Shown in pieces: positions 13,490-32,187 of a stretch of DNA of 64,000 bases. Position numbers and translations under genes: made by a program. A model generated the notes under the pieces. That model made no database searches. It was not told the DNA's origin and was given only the letters and a program-made list of their open reading frames with translations. The stretch is from Rotaria sp. Silwood1 (taxonomy: Eukaryota; Rotifera; Eurotatoria; Philodinida; Philodinidae): positions 638,104 through 702,103 of the forward strand of contig CAJNOP010000076.1 in assembly GCA_905250075.1 (NCBI GenBank), given 5' to 3'. Numbering within the stretch: the first letter of the stretch is position 1; each line of letters opens with the position of its first letter.

Positions 13490-14449
13490 ACATTGTATGT
13501 AAATGATTTGAATCGTGACATTGAGATACAATATATGCATCACTATGTGTAACTTCGAAAACTGCATAAATATATGAATAATAACTAAACAAAAACAAAC
13601 AAACGTCGTAATTGTATTTATATTAAACGAAACTTACTTTCTTCATTTAAGGTTACTATTTCCAATTTAAAGAGGAGTAATAATTTTGAAAAGTTTGAAT
13701 TCAAACGAATTCAATAACATATTTGATTAGAAAAAATAAACTGATCAAGCAATGGACGTCGTAGGACACGCATGACTAGCCATATTAGATTGATAAGAGT
13801 CCTTGAATAAGAAAAAAATATTCTAAAGACATGCAAATGATAAATAATACAATGTAATAAACAATAAATGAATCCAACAATAGAAAAATATCTATTGTAA
13901 CTCAAGACATTGAATATATTCACAGTAAACTAAAGTTTTCATCGACTAACCACGAAATTTAAAACATGAGCGGCTAATGATGTGCACGAACTGACATGCT
14001 CGAATTTAAAGCATTTTGGTTAATTACAATGTGCCGATATTTCAAATTACGACCAAGGTTTTTCTTTTTTTACCATGGTTGAATAAACCATATTATGTTA
14101 CATGTGATAGAAATTATATTTCCAATACAAAAGTAAAACATTTAAAGAGGAAAGTCCATAACACCATTAGTTTTACATTTCGAACGAAACGAGTGTGAAA
14201 AGTATGAATCTTATAAATTTTCTTTTTCTATAAGTAAAACATGGTTTTTTTTTTATGTAACTCAACAAGCTCTAGCCAACCATGAAGAAAAGAAAACAAG
14301 AATCTTGCTGAAATTTCGACGTTTGGTACATCACAATTTTTAATTTGATCAGAATATGTCTAATGTTCATGAGCAACAACGCGCGCACTTTTATTTCAAG
14401 CTCAATCTCAATTCAAGGAAAATATTGCTTGTGGTTTTTGAATAAATAA

Positions 14450-17400
14450 ATTGGACGTAATTTTCGTAGAAGAAAATATATAATGTTTCTTTATTTTCTT
14501 CTGTATATTATAGCTGGCGAAGCTATGAGATCTGAGTAGGCTAACACCAGCACAGATAAAGACTTACATATCCTCTAGCTATTGTGAAAATTTTCCATTA
14601 ATATTTTATTTTTGTTTCCTTCTGTCTGGTGATGCCTTGTTTCAAGGTTAGTCCATATTTTATTGACTATCAATTCGTGTGTAATAAACGTAGGTGACGG
14701 AGTCGGAAAGTTTGGAAAAATAAAATTTTACCATAGATTCATGTTTCGTAGACTATGGTAGCCTCAAATACGTTTCTTCCTCCATCAAATTGATGAATTC
14801 AGTCTAGTAGACTTAGAAAATGATTTTTGAGGAAACATTGAAGTTTGTTCATGTAAACATTGGATGATACATCGTCAATAGATTGAAGCTGCCATGCCTC
14901 ATTACAAGTACAGAAGAACTATAAGTAGAGAAGTTCGCAATGCAATACCTTTTTTTTGTGAGACATTTTTGCTTCAGTAAAGTAGATTGGAATTTCTTCT
15001 TATGAAGGTTTCATTTCGATAGAGATAAACGTTTGCATAGTTCTTTTGTATGCAAGTTGCGAATTTCGTCTTCTCTCATTTTAAACTGCAAATGATTTGA
15101 AACGATTTATTTTTTATATTACTAATTTACAAACATTATGATAGAAAAGATTCATTTAAAAAGGTCCTTGAGGTAGTTTCATAATTAACAATTCTTCAAA
15201 AGAGAAAAGAATATTAGAATTAGCTCTTGTAAATCTAATTTAAATTATTGTAGATAAATAAATTTTTTCAGACATTTCATCAATCTAAAGCATTATTACA
15301 TAATCATCATCATAGTAATGTACTAAATGCTGCTCTTGTTTCACGAACTGATTTTCAATTATGACATGTTATTGATGGATTTCTTTTTTTTTGTTCAGCA
15401 TTATGTGGGAAACCTAGTGCTTATTTTTTTTCAAGAACAAATGACTATCCACAAAATTGTCAACACTAATAACAAGTAAATATTTTGCTTGTTTTGTTCG
15501 TTTTAGGTTTTTTTCTTTTTTGTTGATTCATTTGTTTTTACAAAAAATCATTACATGAAATTATGTTTTCATTAATTAAACAATCTAATTCACAAATTGA
15601 AAAAAGAATATTCATTTGATAAAAACTAAGTTTAAAATCAAATAATTGGTTGTTTTGATATTATTTTGTTTTAGATATGAAGAAAAGTCAAAACAAAAAG
15701 ATTCTATGTCTCTATTTGATAGTTTCATAACTAACTTCTTCATGGATAATAATAATAATCGAACTATCAATTATGAGTCAATGCTTGTTTTTATTTTTAT
15801 CTATGAGAAATATTCAATTTCATCAACGTTTACTTATTTTTATTGAATCTAATATGCTCAAACTAATATGACATAGACACTGCTTTCAACATATAGAGCA
15901 CTGTATGACATTCTTCAAAGTTATTAAAATGCAGAACATTATACCAACAATGTTAATACGTTGAGTAGTTACTTGTATCAATGATTACTTAGTTTCTATG
16001 AGACCACCTGTAAATAAGATACTACATTATATAAATCGAATTTGAATTAAAATAAATCTATAATGTACCAAAGATTGAACAAATGATCATAATGAAATGA
16101 AAGTTAACTTTTTTTGAAAATGCTATATGTAGAAAGTATGAATTCGTCAACCATAGTTTCATGAATAGAAACACTTGACATATGATTTTAGCCGTCATCG
16201 TTACAGAATTGCTCCAATGAGTTCAATTACTGCAAAAATAATTTCTACGTCATTTAGTTACATTATGACTAAATTTAATTTGCTTTGCTGCAACGTTCGA
16301 TATACTTTAATATGAATTTCATATTGACTCAATGATACCTAATGAACGAATTCATGGTGTTGAATAAACAAGTATTAAAAAAAGAAAAAGATTTATTTTA
16401 TTACGAAAGAAACAAGTTATAAAACGAGATATCATTGTTAATGATGTAAAATTGCTGTGCTAGTATTTATCTGTTATAAAATGGAACACCCTTTACTTAC
16501 TTTAGTTTTCAATAATATTGATCAATCAATTTCATCGATGAAGTGAAGAACTACTAGTGACATATCTTATACAGCAGTCTTTAAAATAGTGAATCGTATA
16601 ATATTAATATAACAATCATACATAATTACAAATGTTGAATAAGACTATAGATTTACTAAAGAAGAATTTCGTTTTTCTCGTACATTTTTTATCTCGAAAA
16701 TTGTAAATTACATTTACATAACTTCAATGAAACAAAGAGCTTTCTAAAGCTACAATGTAAGAAAAAAATATAAATGAAAGGTTAGTCCATTACCAAAAAC
16801 TCAAATGATCACTAATGATACTGAATATCAATATTCAATTCATTCAATGATTGCTTTCAGTAAATTCAAATGATGATCAGTATGATCTTGCAGACATCCA
16901 TAATAGAAAAGCAAACTGATAAATCAAATTAACATCTCTACCGAAAGTAACCAAGCTTTGAAATATCAATCAAATGTGATATTTACTTGTTCTTTTTTTC
17001 TTGATTTCAGGTATTTTTGATGAATTTATTCAAGTAAAAAAAAAACTAAAATGACATGAAAATTTGTAAATAGTTTTAGACAAATATAAAAACAACGAAA
17101 CTACATAGTGTTGATTATTTGAGTCAAATACCAAATACTACATCTTTTATTAATATTAAGACATGATTCTAATTCGATAAATATGGTATAGAATTTATAA
17201 GAGAAATCTATTCAACAAATTTGATCTTTGTTGTATTCTGAGTTTGATGATGACATTTAAGAAATAAGCATGCAATGTAAGGATGTTTATAGGAAAATGA
17301 CGACAAAAGTGTGTCTCCTTTTATGTCTCATGTCTAGTAGACAATATAGAAGACAATATGAAGAAACAAAAGACAGCAAACAATAACATGGCAGGGTTCT

Positions 17401-18651
17401 TCAGTAGAGTTATTCTTTTCTTTTCAGTAGCATTTAAAAAAAAACCGCTTAACAAAGATGTTGTTGCTAACATAAGAAGAGTATACTCATGCGTCTTTCA
17501 ATTGTAAAAAACATCTATTCGAAAGATGAAAGCTTGTTTAATCATGAGAGTTCTTTAATCGGTTATTAGTTCGAAGTTTGCGAAATTTGAAACTCTCTGA
17601 TTCCGATGACGTCCGTCTTTGATAGAAAAATCATCGGAAAAAAATTTCCTCTATTATCGCCATTCTGTCTTGGTATTGTTTCAACATTAAAAGAGTCAAA
17701 ATCTAGGCATATATTAATGAACCTCTTATATTAGTTATTTCTGTATCCAAAACGAAGTTCAGGTTCTTCTATGACTTTCATGCTGATAAATATTCTGATA
17801 ACTGCATCGAAGTATATCTAAATGCTATGAGAACTTTGATATAGATGTACTGTTTAATGAATCTCAACTTTTCTTAGCACATTTGATAAATCAAACATAA
17901 ATTCACGATAGGAATCGGTTTATTCTTCGATTTTTTTTGTATTCATTGTATCAGTGTACTATTCGTAAAAATATGATATCAAGCCCGATGCAAGAGCAGT
18001 CTCTTAGAAGACGACTATTTATTTCGTTGAATTAATTTTATGAAACACGATCTAAAAAGAGTGTTGAAGTATCGTGGTAAAAGCTTGGCTCTCCGTGCTT
18101 GATAGACGATCACAAATCGCATACCAATAACATCGTATCCTAATGTATGAACTATTTTCTTATTGCATTTTTGAAGGATTAAATAAAACAATAATGAAGA
18201 AATGTATCTGAAAATAGATAGAGTAAAATAATTTCTTGTCATATGCAAGTTCAACAACATTTTGTCTTTCACATGTTAGTCACACACAGCTTGTACGAAC
18301 GCATTTCCGAAAGAAAAGAAAAAAAATACATTTCGAATTGACATTTGTTATCTTGATTTACAATACACTGCTGAAGATATTCAGTGTTATATCTTCTTCG
18401 ATTTATTATCATCTAATTTTCTTTCAATATTTCACTTTTATCATTAAAAAAAAATCGATTTTTTTTTTAGTTCGTTGTTTATTGAACGAATTTCTATTTT
18501 AAACATACAAACATTTGTATAAACTCTATGTCAATCATTTTATTTCTTAATACTTCTTGCAATTTATAATAATGTATATTGTAAAATTCTTGTGTTTCTC
18601 AGTGTATGCTTTTTATTTAAAAAAAAAAAGAAAAAAGAAAACCCGATTCAC
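14450..18651. other. Intergenic between the two CAP copies, with relic and repeat DNA
   Basis: No live gene seen. The part 15080-15700 is a decayed inverted copy of the unknown gene at 7596-9946. From about 16680 the sequence aligns with 20930 onward, and from about 17120 with 11605 onward. The piece near 18030-18520 appears inserted relative to copy 1 and starts with a repeat shared with 22797 and 41416. Confidence 0.5.
15080..15700 (+). pseudogene. Decayed, inverted partial copy of the unknown gene at 7596-9946
   Basis: Read on the plus strand, this stretch follows the minus-strand gene exon by exon. 15080-15180 matches exon 3 (9731-9631) and runs into its intron. 15265-15290 matches the acceptor and start of exon 5. 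15290-15375 matches the His-rich part of exon 5. 15398-15475 matches exon 6 with its flanking intron bases. 15570-15625 matches the end of exon 7, and 15665-15700 the exon 8 start. Stop codons, frameshifts and internal deletions are present, for example an in-frame TGA at about 15362 and loss of part of exon 5. Because introns are retained, this is a DNA-level duplication and not a processed retrocopy. No transcript is expected to give protein. Confidence 0.75.
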
Positions 18652-19340
18652 TTAGCAATTTGATGGTAAAACATTCTTTTCAAAAAGTCCTGGACCCATA
18701 ATATTTCCAGCTGGATAATAATTTGTTACAACATAAACTTCACGTCCATTAGGTGATTAAGCTATTCCAACACCCAATTTTCTCGATGATTTCCATACTA
18801 ATTGTGTGAAATGAACGGTTTTTGGTGAAAATGTTGGACGCTGAAAATTATGCATTGCTACTTCATCATACCAACTTTTAACTGCTTCTTTGGCAGACGT
18901 TTTTGCTTGACCATAAGATATCAATTGCATATATAGATTTTCTCCTAATGGTTCATTCCCAACTTTATTTCCACTATGTTCGAATGTTGATGTAGCTGCT
19001 AAATATTCAGCATATGATTGAGCTATTTGATTCAATCGTTGATCTATAACAAGTGGTGATGCACAATGACGTGCACGATAATAGTTATGTAATTTTAGCA
19101 TTTCAGCATGGAAATTTGAACTCGTAAAGCCTTGAGTACGAACTAGAGCCTAAAAAAAACAAAGAACAATTTTTGTTGCATTCTTACTTTTATTGTTATT
19201 AACATACTTTGTCTACGTGATCGTAGAGGATTCACACTCATATCTGGATAAAATGCTGGTGGATATGGATATCGATGTCGAGATTTATAGCTAAATCGTT
19301 TATCATGATGGTGATTTGATCGTCGTTTTGGACGCATCAT
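18652..19340 (-). pseudogene. CAP-domain gene copy 2, disrupted by a premature stop
   Basis: This aligns with copy 1 from the His-rich head (start codon near 19340) to the original stop at 18652-18654. The CAP core is well kept: HNYYRARH, FEHSG, GENLY and the HFTQLVW motif. At 18757-18759 the codon corresponding to His in the GVGIAHSP segment of copy 1 has become TAA, removing the last ~35 residues, including the conserved C-terminal strand. The intron boundary is also disturbed: the best donor near 19209 and the acceptor before 19149 do not share phase. Catalytic-type residues remain intact, so the loss looks recent. A truncated protein cannot be fully excluded. Confidence 0.75.
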
Positions 19341-19534
19341 AATTGGATAAAATGTTAGATCCCCAAACAAAACTATATTTATAAAAGATAAAAAGTCTAG
19401 CTCGAATAATTACATTGATATAAATAAATATTTTCAATTAGTGTTTGATTGAGATGCACAACAAAAAACAATTTGTCAGAATAGAACACCTGTATGTTAA
19501 TAGATATGTTTATGGATGGACGACCCTATCGTTG

Positions 19535-19542
19535 CTTATATA
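19535..19542 (-). promoter_or_regulatory. TATA box of CAP copy 2
   Basis: TATATAAG on the minus strand, at the position equivalent to 13482-13489 of copy 1, about 195 bp upstream of the pseudogene start codon. Confidence 0.45.
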
Positions 19543-21879
19543 CCAAGATGTGTGAATGCTTCGAGTCGTGACATCAAGATATAATACAAACGTCATTATT
19601 TGTAGTATCAAAAAACAAACATAGTATATCTGATAAAAATAATGAAAATATGCAATCAATGATATCAAAATATGATTAATAATAAACAAAAAAAAAAGCA
19701 AGTTTCATAATTGAGTCTCCATAAAGCAAAAACTTCTTTTTTTTTGTTTGAAGCTATTATTTCAAATTTTAAATAAAATTACACTTCATGCAACTCTGAA
19801 TTCAAGCGAGAATAAATCGAATATATTTTATCAAATTCTTCTGTTCATTTGATTCATCTACGAATATTCTTGACTCAGTTGCGTACATTGATCTTATTTA
19901 CTTATTTTTTTTTCAATTAAAAAGAAAAATGAACTGACGATAGAGTAGGTGTCATAACACATGCATGACTGGTTATATTAAATAGATAGCAATCTTTGAA
20001 TGATGTTAGTATAGTCAAACGAAAAGCGAATGATGAATGACACAATGCTATATTCAACAAATTTATATTATGAACTATTGATGATATGTATGGACTGAGC
20101 TTTTCGAATTTAAACTATTTTTTATTGTTTGCAATGTGTCTATAATTAAAAATTTGAGAAAGACTTTTTCTATATCCGTCATGGTCGAATAGAACTCATT
20201 CAGTCATATAATAGAAAAATATCTATTATATCATTAATCCCACATATCAAGACAAACAAGTGTGGATATTCTGATTTTCATGAAGTTTCGTTTTCTATAT
20301 GTAAAACATACTTTGTCTTATGTAAATCAACAAGCTCTATCTGATCATAATGAGAAGAAAAATAAATAAATGACGCTGAAATTTTGAATTTTTGGTACAT
20401 TACATTCACTGTCAATACTTTAGAATTCGAAAATCTCAGTTCTTGTACATAATCAACAGTTCATATTTTTCTGCTGGTAAGATTTTTGATTTGATCCGAA
20501 TATGGCTAATGTCCTTAAGTTACAGCACATACTATCTCATTTGCTTGTAAACATGTATATAATTCTCCGCACAACTGACATACAGAAATATGCTTATTCC
20601 TTCTCGAGAAATTTAGTATTATCTGTTTTACATTAATTAAAATCAAAATTCATCTAAAATCAAAATTTTTAATAACTGTATGGAAGAAAATTTTTCTCAT
20701 CGCTAACTTTAGAGTCAATTTTAATATAATGAAAAGTAATATTAATACTCAAGCAACGATTTCTTCTTTGATAATTGTACATACTACACAGTAGCTTGCA
20801 TTATTGATATTTATACATGCTAATTTTTGAAAAATATTATAAGGCGCAGATGCTTATGTGAATAATATGAACTAATCTTTGTAAATTATAGAAATCATTT
20901 CTATCAAATGTGAAAGACTTCCACTTTTCTTTTAATTCTTTATGTGGAAAAGTCTAAAAGATGTTTACATAACTTCATTGGCACAAACAACTTTCTATAG
21001 CTATATCGTAAGAACAAAATTGAGTAATTGTAATTTTAATATAACCAACGAGTCGAATCATCTATAATGTTGTTGAAGCTCAATATTCAGACCCTCTAAT
21101 GATTACTTAAAATAAACTCAGATGATGATCATCAAGTTCTTGTTCAAATCTCTAATGATAGATGAACGATTGAATGACAATAAAATTTACAACGAAACTA
21201 TCCAATCTTTTAAATATGAATTATATAATTTTTTTAACTTTATCTTAAATAAGTTCAATAAGAATATTTACGCAGACAGATATTCGATGCTATGGATTAC
21301 TACATGATACCTTCACTTTGTGAATGTTTCTTGATTTCAAGTATTTTTCATGAATCTAAACAATGGTCAAAAAAAAAATGTTCACACCTATTTGTACATT
21401 GACATCATCTATATGAATACATATCTATATATTGGAGATCAAGAAAAGCTGTAGTTGTTCTATTGATCATCACTAAACATTTTACATCTTACATTTTTTA
21501 CAAAAATAAAATATTATATAATGTTTTGAAACGAAATATTGTTTTCTAGAGAATTTCATACGGCTCGATAAGCTATATAAGAATATGAATATTACAAAAT
21601 GTTGATCTTGTTTCCAATAGAAAACTTGGAGGAAACCATAGAAATTTTTGAAACTTTCATGTATCCAGTTTTAGAGGAAGTAAGTGGAACTGTAGTTAGT
21701 CTACTATCCGATCTTTTCAAGCAGCTCGAAGAGTGGACCAACTTAAGTTAAAGCATACTCTTCTCATGCAATCTATGTGAAATTTTTATTTGTCTCTTTG
21801 GCTTCCTTTGTGTTGTAGCTAGAAACTAATGTTTCGCTCAATTCAAATCATTCAGACATTACAGAAATAGTTTTGTTTC

Positions 21880-22839
21880 TACTGAAAAATGTAAGATGTA
21901 AAGTGCTTAGTCATGCTCATGACCGTAATCCGATAAATATAGTGTAGAATTTATAAAAGAAACCTATTTAATGAATTCCATCTTTGTTGGATTCTGAATT
22001 TTGTTGATAACATATTTAAAAAAAGATTGGTTAATGAGCGACATTTGCGAGAGATGCGTATTCAATGTAATGATATTTATATAAAAATAACGAAGAAAAT
22101 GTACCTTCTTTTATATTTCATGCCTAGTAGACACTAGACGATAATATAAAGAAAGAAAAGACAACAAACTATAATATGGTCAGTTTCTTCGGTAGAATTG
22201 TTGTTTTCTTATTAGTAGTATCAAAAGTAAAAAGAAATTTTGCTTAACAAAAATGATTTTGTAAGTATAAGAGTATAATCATATCTCTTTCAATTGTATA
22301 GTATCTATGTGACAGATGAAAAATTGTATGAATATGAAAATTTTTTACTCGGTTAGTAGTTCGAAATTGGCGAACTTAGAAACTCTGGTTTTGGAAACCT
22401 ACGCCTTTAATAGAATGCTCAACATCATTTCAACGTTAAAAAAGTTAAATAAAATATAAGCATACATGAATGAATTTTTCCTATATCAGTTATTTCTATG
22501 TAATCAAAGCGATATTTAAGTTCTTCTATTGAGTTTATGCTGATAAATATTCCGACAACTATAGCAAGTTCTCTCTGAATAATACGAGAAATTCAATGCG
22601 TATGTACTGTTTATTCAAACTGAGCTTTTTTAAACACATTTGAAGAAATACGACATAAATGCATGATTAAGATCGATTTGTTGTTCGACTTTTTGTATTT
22701 ATTGCACCAGTGTAGTTTTCACAGACAGAAAGTTTATAACATGTGAAATGTTAGAACATTTCTTTTAGAAATCAACTATTTTACGTTGTTAGATTAATTT
22801 TGTGAAACACGATGTAAAAAGAATGTTCGAAGTATTGAA
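21880..22839. repeat. Tandem duplication unit 3, truncated at an assembly gap
   Basis: Matches unit 2 from about 17120 up to the repeat beginning TTTTGTGAAACACGAT at 22797, then stops at the N-run. No CAP exon is visible after the gap. Confidence 0.6.
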
Positions 22840-22939
22840 NNNNNNNNNNNNNNNNNNNNNNNNNNNNNNNNNNNNNNNNNNNNNNNNNNNNNNNNNNNNN
22901 NNNNNNNNNNNNNNNNNNNNNNNNNNNNNNNNNNNNNNN
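22840..22939. other. Assembly gap of 100 N
   Basis: Exactly 100 N, the usual placeholder for a gap of unknown size. It falls inside the third duplication unit. Confidence 0.99.
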
Positions 22940-25296
22940 GAACTTCGATGTAAACGTGGTATGTTTCAGATGGATATGCTCATATGTGTTTTTCGTAAAT
23001 GAAAATTTTCATAATTAGCGCACTTAGTTTTATTTGGAAGAAAAAAACTGTTAGGTATTTCTTAAATATTTTACAAAGTATTTTGATAATATCTAAATAA
23101 TACTTAATTTAAACAAGGTGAGATTTTGGTTCTTTTTCAAATAAAATACTATTTTTTGTATCATAAGACCTCAATTAATAGAAAAAATATCTCTTTTTCA
23201 TCACGTCCTGACCAAAAATTCTGGAGAAAATGTTTTGATATTTCCATCTTATTATGTTGTATTAATGTCAGCTAAGTATAATATTTATTGAAGTTCTTTC
23301 ATCGGTTATCATTCAACGAAAATTTACCTATAAAAACCAAACACAATTTATCATTGGCGATTATTCCGATAAGTCAAAACGTTATTAATGATATTTCTAA
23401 ACTATTATGATTTCGCTCAAGTATTCAAGACATTGATTCTCATGCGCAATACACTATGAAAACTGATCATTGAAAAGAAATGTTTTTCATTTAATGATAT
23501 AATTAGTAAAATGAAGAAAAAAACAAGAATGTATTCCTTTCGTAATTATTCAAATTATGTATACATATATCAAGGAATTAGCTCTTCATTACTAGTAATT
23601 TTATTCTAAGTCATATGTACAAAACCATGTATCTGTTTTAAATTATCGTATAAAATAAAATGAATATTACAAGTAATGAATTGCATTTTTTGAATATTTC
23701 CTTTTTTAGACAAATCTGTTTTAGTCTACCGTCTTGAAATAGTTTCATAATATTATCAGTTTATTTAACATAAATATAGTTGAATTAATGTGAACCAAGT
23801 AATATAAAAAATTGAGCAAAACTCATTCTTTCTCGATTTTACTCTACATATGTCACTTAATAAAACGTGCCAGCTTGATAAAAAAATATTGTAAGAAATT
23901 CATTTCTGCGTGCTTGTTAATATGTGCATTTGTGTTAGAACTACGTCAAAGAATAAAAGGCAAGAATATTGATATATGCACTGCAATGATGCCAGAGCAG
24001 AACACAAAGACATTCATATGTCAGCAGGTCTCTCGCCTGACATCAAAGTCTCAATGAAGTTAATATCAATAATTAAAAAAGAAACAAATACTTTTTGCAT
24101 TAACATGATAAAAAGATATTGCAAGACCATGCTCTATAAATTAATAATGACATATGACCACCCATGATAGAACCAGCACTAATCATAGTAATTCCAATGA
24201 ATTTTATCCGTTCATTATTCAATAAAAAGGATTCAAATATCGAATTATATTATATACAATAGCATAATTTGATGTCATGTATTATATCATATATGTAATG
24301 CTACTCGGTCTATGTTAAACAGTACAATATCTTTTTGTTCGTATTTCAGAACACAAAAAAGGAATATACAAACAAAAAGCATATTATTTCACATTTTAAA
24401 AAATCATTTAAAGTCAACAATATATTTATTGATTATTTATATAAACACAGATACGTGATTTTACTTTTTCGGAACTAAATTTCGCTCGTTTCGGTTTTCA
24501 ATTGATTCCATAAAACTTTTGACTCTTCAGAATTTTTCGGATTCATAAAACAAGATTGACTTAGTGCTAGTTATGTTTCAAATTGTAGTAGTAGACTATG
24601 CTAAAACTAATTCCTATGTAATCAACTCTATAGTATCTTCACTCAGCGCTCTCTATGGTAACCAAGAGCAATACGTATTTTTACACGTTGTTTTCATCAG
24701 CAAAGTGTATCAAAGTACACAAGAATCAGATTCTTTCAGAATATAAGTCAAACATAATCTTAAACGTAATGCTACATAAAACTTTTAAGAATCTAGAAGT
24801 CAAAGTATAAAGCGCGCGTCTCATTGTATGTGTACGTAAATGACGAGTCGATATATGATTAATGTATAACATTTGAATTTTATATTTCTTATATAATTTC
24901 TTGCTCGATAAATAAGTGAAATGATATTTTTCCTTTGTCATGATTTGATCAACGCATGACATCATAATAAATATTTATATATAAATTAATAAGATCACAT
25001 AAAATTTGACTTTTTAATATCATGTTTCAATGTTTATGCTTACATCTATTTAAGCATTCTCGCAATTCTATTGGTTATGAAATAGACAAATGAATAAAAA
25101 AAGTAAACACGTGCGTGGTATTGTCATACGCGTTTTTTTCTTTTCTATGGCTCGACATTTACTAGGTTTCAAGTAGAAATATATCCAAAGACATGTTCTT
25201 ATTGAAACAAATAAAGCTGTTTATTTCTATTAACTTTATTCTACCTGATATGATTAGATAAATTAGTCTCAATAAAATAAGAGAAATAACAAAAAA
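22940..25296. other. Intergenic, nothing recognised
   Basis: Only short frames without similarity. The sequence does not continue the duplication unit interrupted by the gap. Confidence 0.45.
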
Positions 25297-30866
<5,570 letters not shown>

Positions 30867-32187
30867 ACACAAAAAAAATAGAACATCATTTTTTTTTCTA
30901 TATTTATTTCAATGTGAATGAGTTTTTGTCCGTTTGTCTTTCTTCGATATACCTACTAAAACATGTTTTTTTTTTGTTTTTTCATCTATTTTCTGTAATA
31001 TGTGGATTTTAGTATTTCCTTTTGTTTGATTGACAACAAAGTATATTTCCTTCTAATGCGATATTTATTTTGTCCATATTTGTTAATTGATTCTCTTGAA
31101 TTTTTGTGTTCTTTGTTAAAACAGTGCAGAGTTCGTGTTTTTCTTTTTTTTTTTTTCTTTAAATAGTTTTTATGCCAACGAAAGCAAATAGCGCAACACA
31201 GATATTTAAAAAAAAAGACAAAAGAAAACGATGTTTATTATTAATAAAAAAAAAAAAAAAAGTTAAATTTTATTTTCCTTTTTTTTTATTTCGAAAAGAA
31301 AAATGTCCTTGATGCTGTTGTTTTGTTTTATTGATTGGTGTGCAGTAAGATTATAAGATTTATTTTTATTCTGAAGGTAAAAGATTAATTATGAATAAGA
31401 ATTATTGTTTTTATTGTTTAAAAATTTGACAATAGTTGACTTCGATGGAAAACATGAATCTTCATTTTTAATTTAAAAAAAATTCGACTCATATTAGAAA
31501 AAGTTTATGAGTAATTGAGTTATGATAAATGAATTTAGCTAAAAACAAATGTGTCACTTATACAAATTATTAATTGAATTTTATTTTTTGATAATTTATG
31601 CTTTTGATTGGTATAAAGTCTTTATTTATGAAAAATAATTAATTGAAAAATGATAGCATATCGATTATAAATTAGTTACGGTTAATAAGTAGATATTGAT
31701 GTCAAAGGAAAGAAGATACGGTTTGGTTAAATATTATAAAATAAATTTATTGTTCTCTTCGAACGTGTTTTTATGATGTGAGATATCATGAAATCAAATA
31801 AGACATTGAGTAGAATAACTGCATGTCTGAGCGAAAAACATATTTGTTTTTGTTTTTAATAAATCGCAGTTTATACTGTTCAATATTTTCTTAAGCTAAT
31901 AATTATGAGTGAATAAAATGTATTTTGACCGATAGATATTCTTCAATCCATTAGTTGTGTTTGTTTTATATGCTTTTGATATGTATATAGAATTTCAACT
32001 TAATTGTCGTAAGATGTCCCCAGTGAACATTCTTCGATTTGTTATTTGAGTTTTATTGACAAATTGTTTGTAATATTTGAATTAGTTTGATTTCATTTGA
32101 TATTTTACGGAATTTGTTTTTTTTTTATTTATTTATTCACTACTTTTATTTTTTAAATTAATTTTTATGTTTCAGTATGCAAATTAA
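30867..32187. other. 3' flank of the HECT gene and upstream flank of the ankyrin gene
   Basis: AT-rich, with long T and A runs after the stop codon at 30866 and several AATAAA-type signals. No gene recognised. A T-rich tract ending in CAG lies at about 32168-32175, 12 bases before the ankyrin ATG, and could be a 5'-UTR or trans-splice acceptor. Confidence 0.5.

Larger units (their letters stand above)
11600..14450. repeat. Tandem duplication unit 1 (contains intact CAP gene)
   Basis: This block aligns with 17120-20560 and, over its first part, with 21880-22839. Shared landmarks are a common stretch near 11665-11720 / 17185-17240 / 21945-22000, the CAP gene with its TATA box, and the AT-rich 3' flank of the promoter side. 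Identity by eye is moderate in non-coding DNA and higher in the CAP exon. The edges are approximate. Confidence 0.7.
17120..20560. repeat. Tandem duplication unit 2 (contains CAP pseudogene)
   Basis: Second copy of the block at 11600-14450, offset by about 5.5 kb. It keeps the CAP exons, the TATA box and both flanks in the same order and orientation. An extra segment around 18030-18520 is absent from unit 1. Its upstream flank (16680-17120) also matches 20930-21450, so unit 3 extends the array. Confidence 0.7.
19341..22839. other. Intergenic, end of unit 2 and start of unit 3
   Basis: Apart from the TATA box at 19535-19542, no gene was seen. 20930-21450 aligns with 16680-17170, and 21880-22839 aligns with 17120-18080 and, for part, with 11605-12500. 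The expected third CAP copy would lie just beyond 22839, where the N-run starts. Confidence 0.5.
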
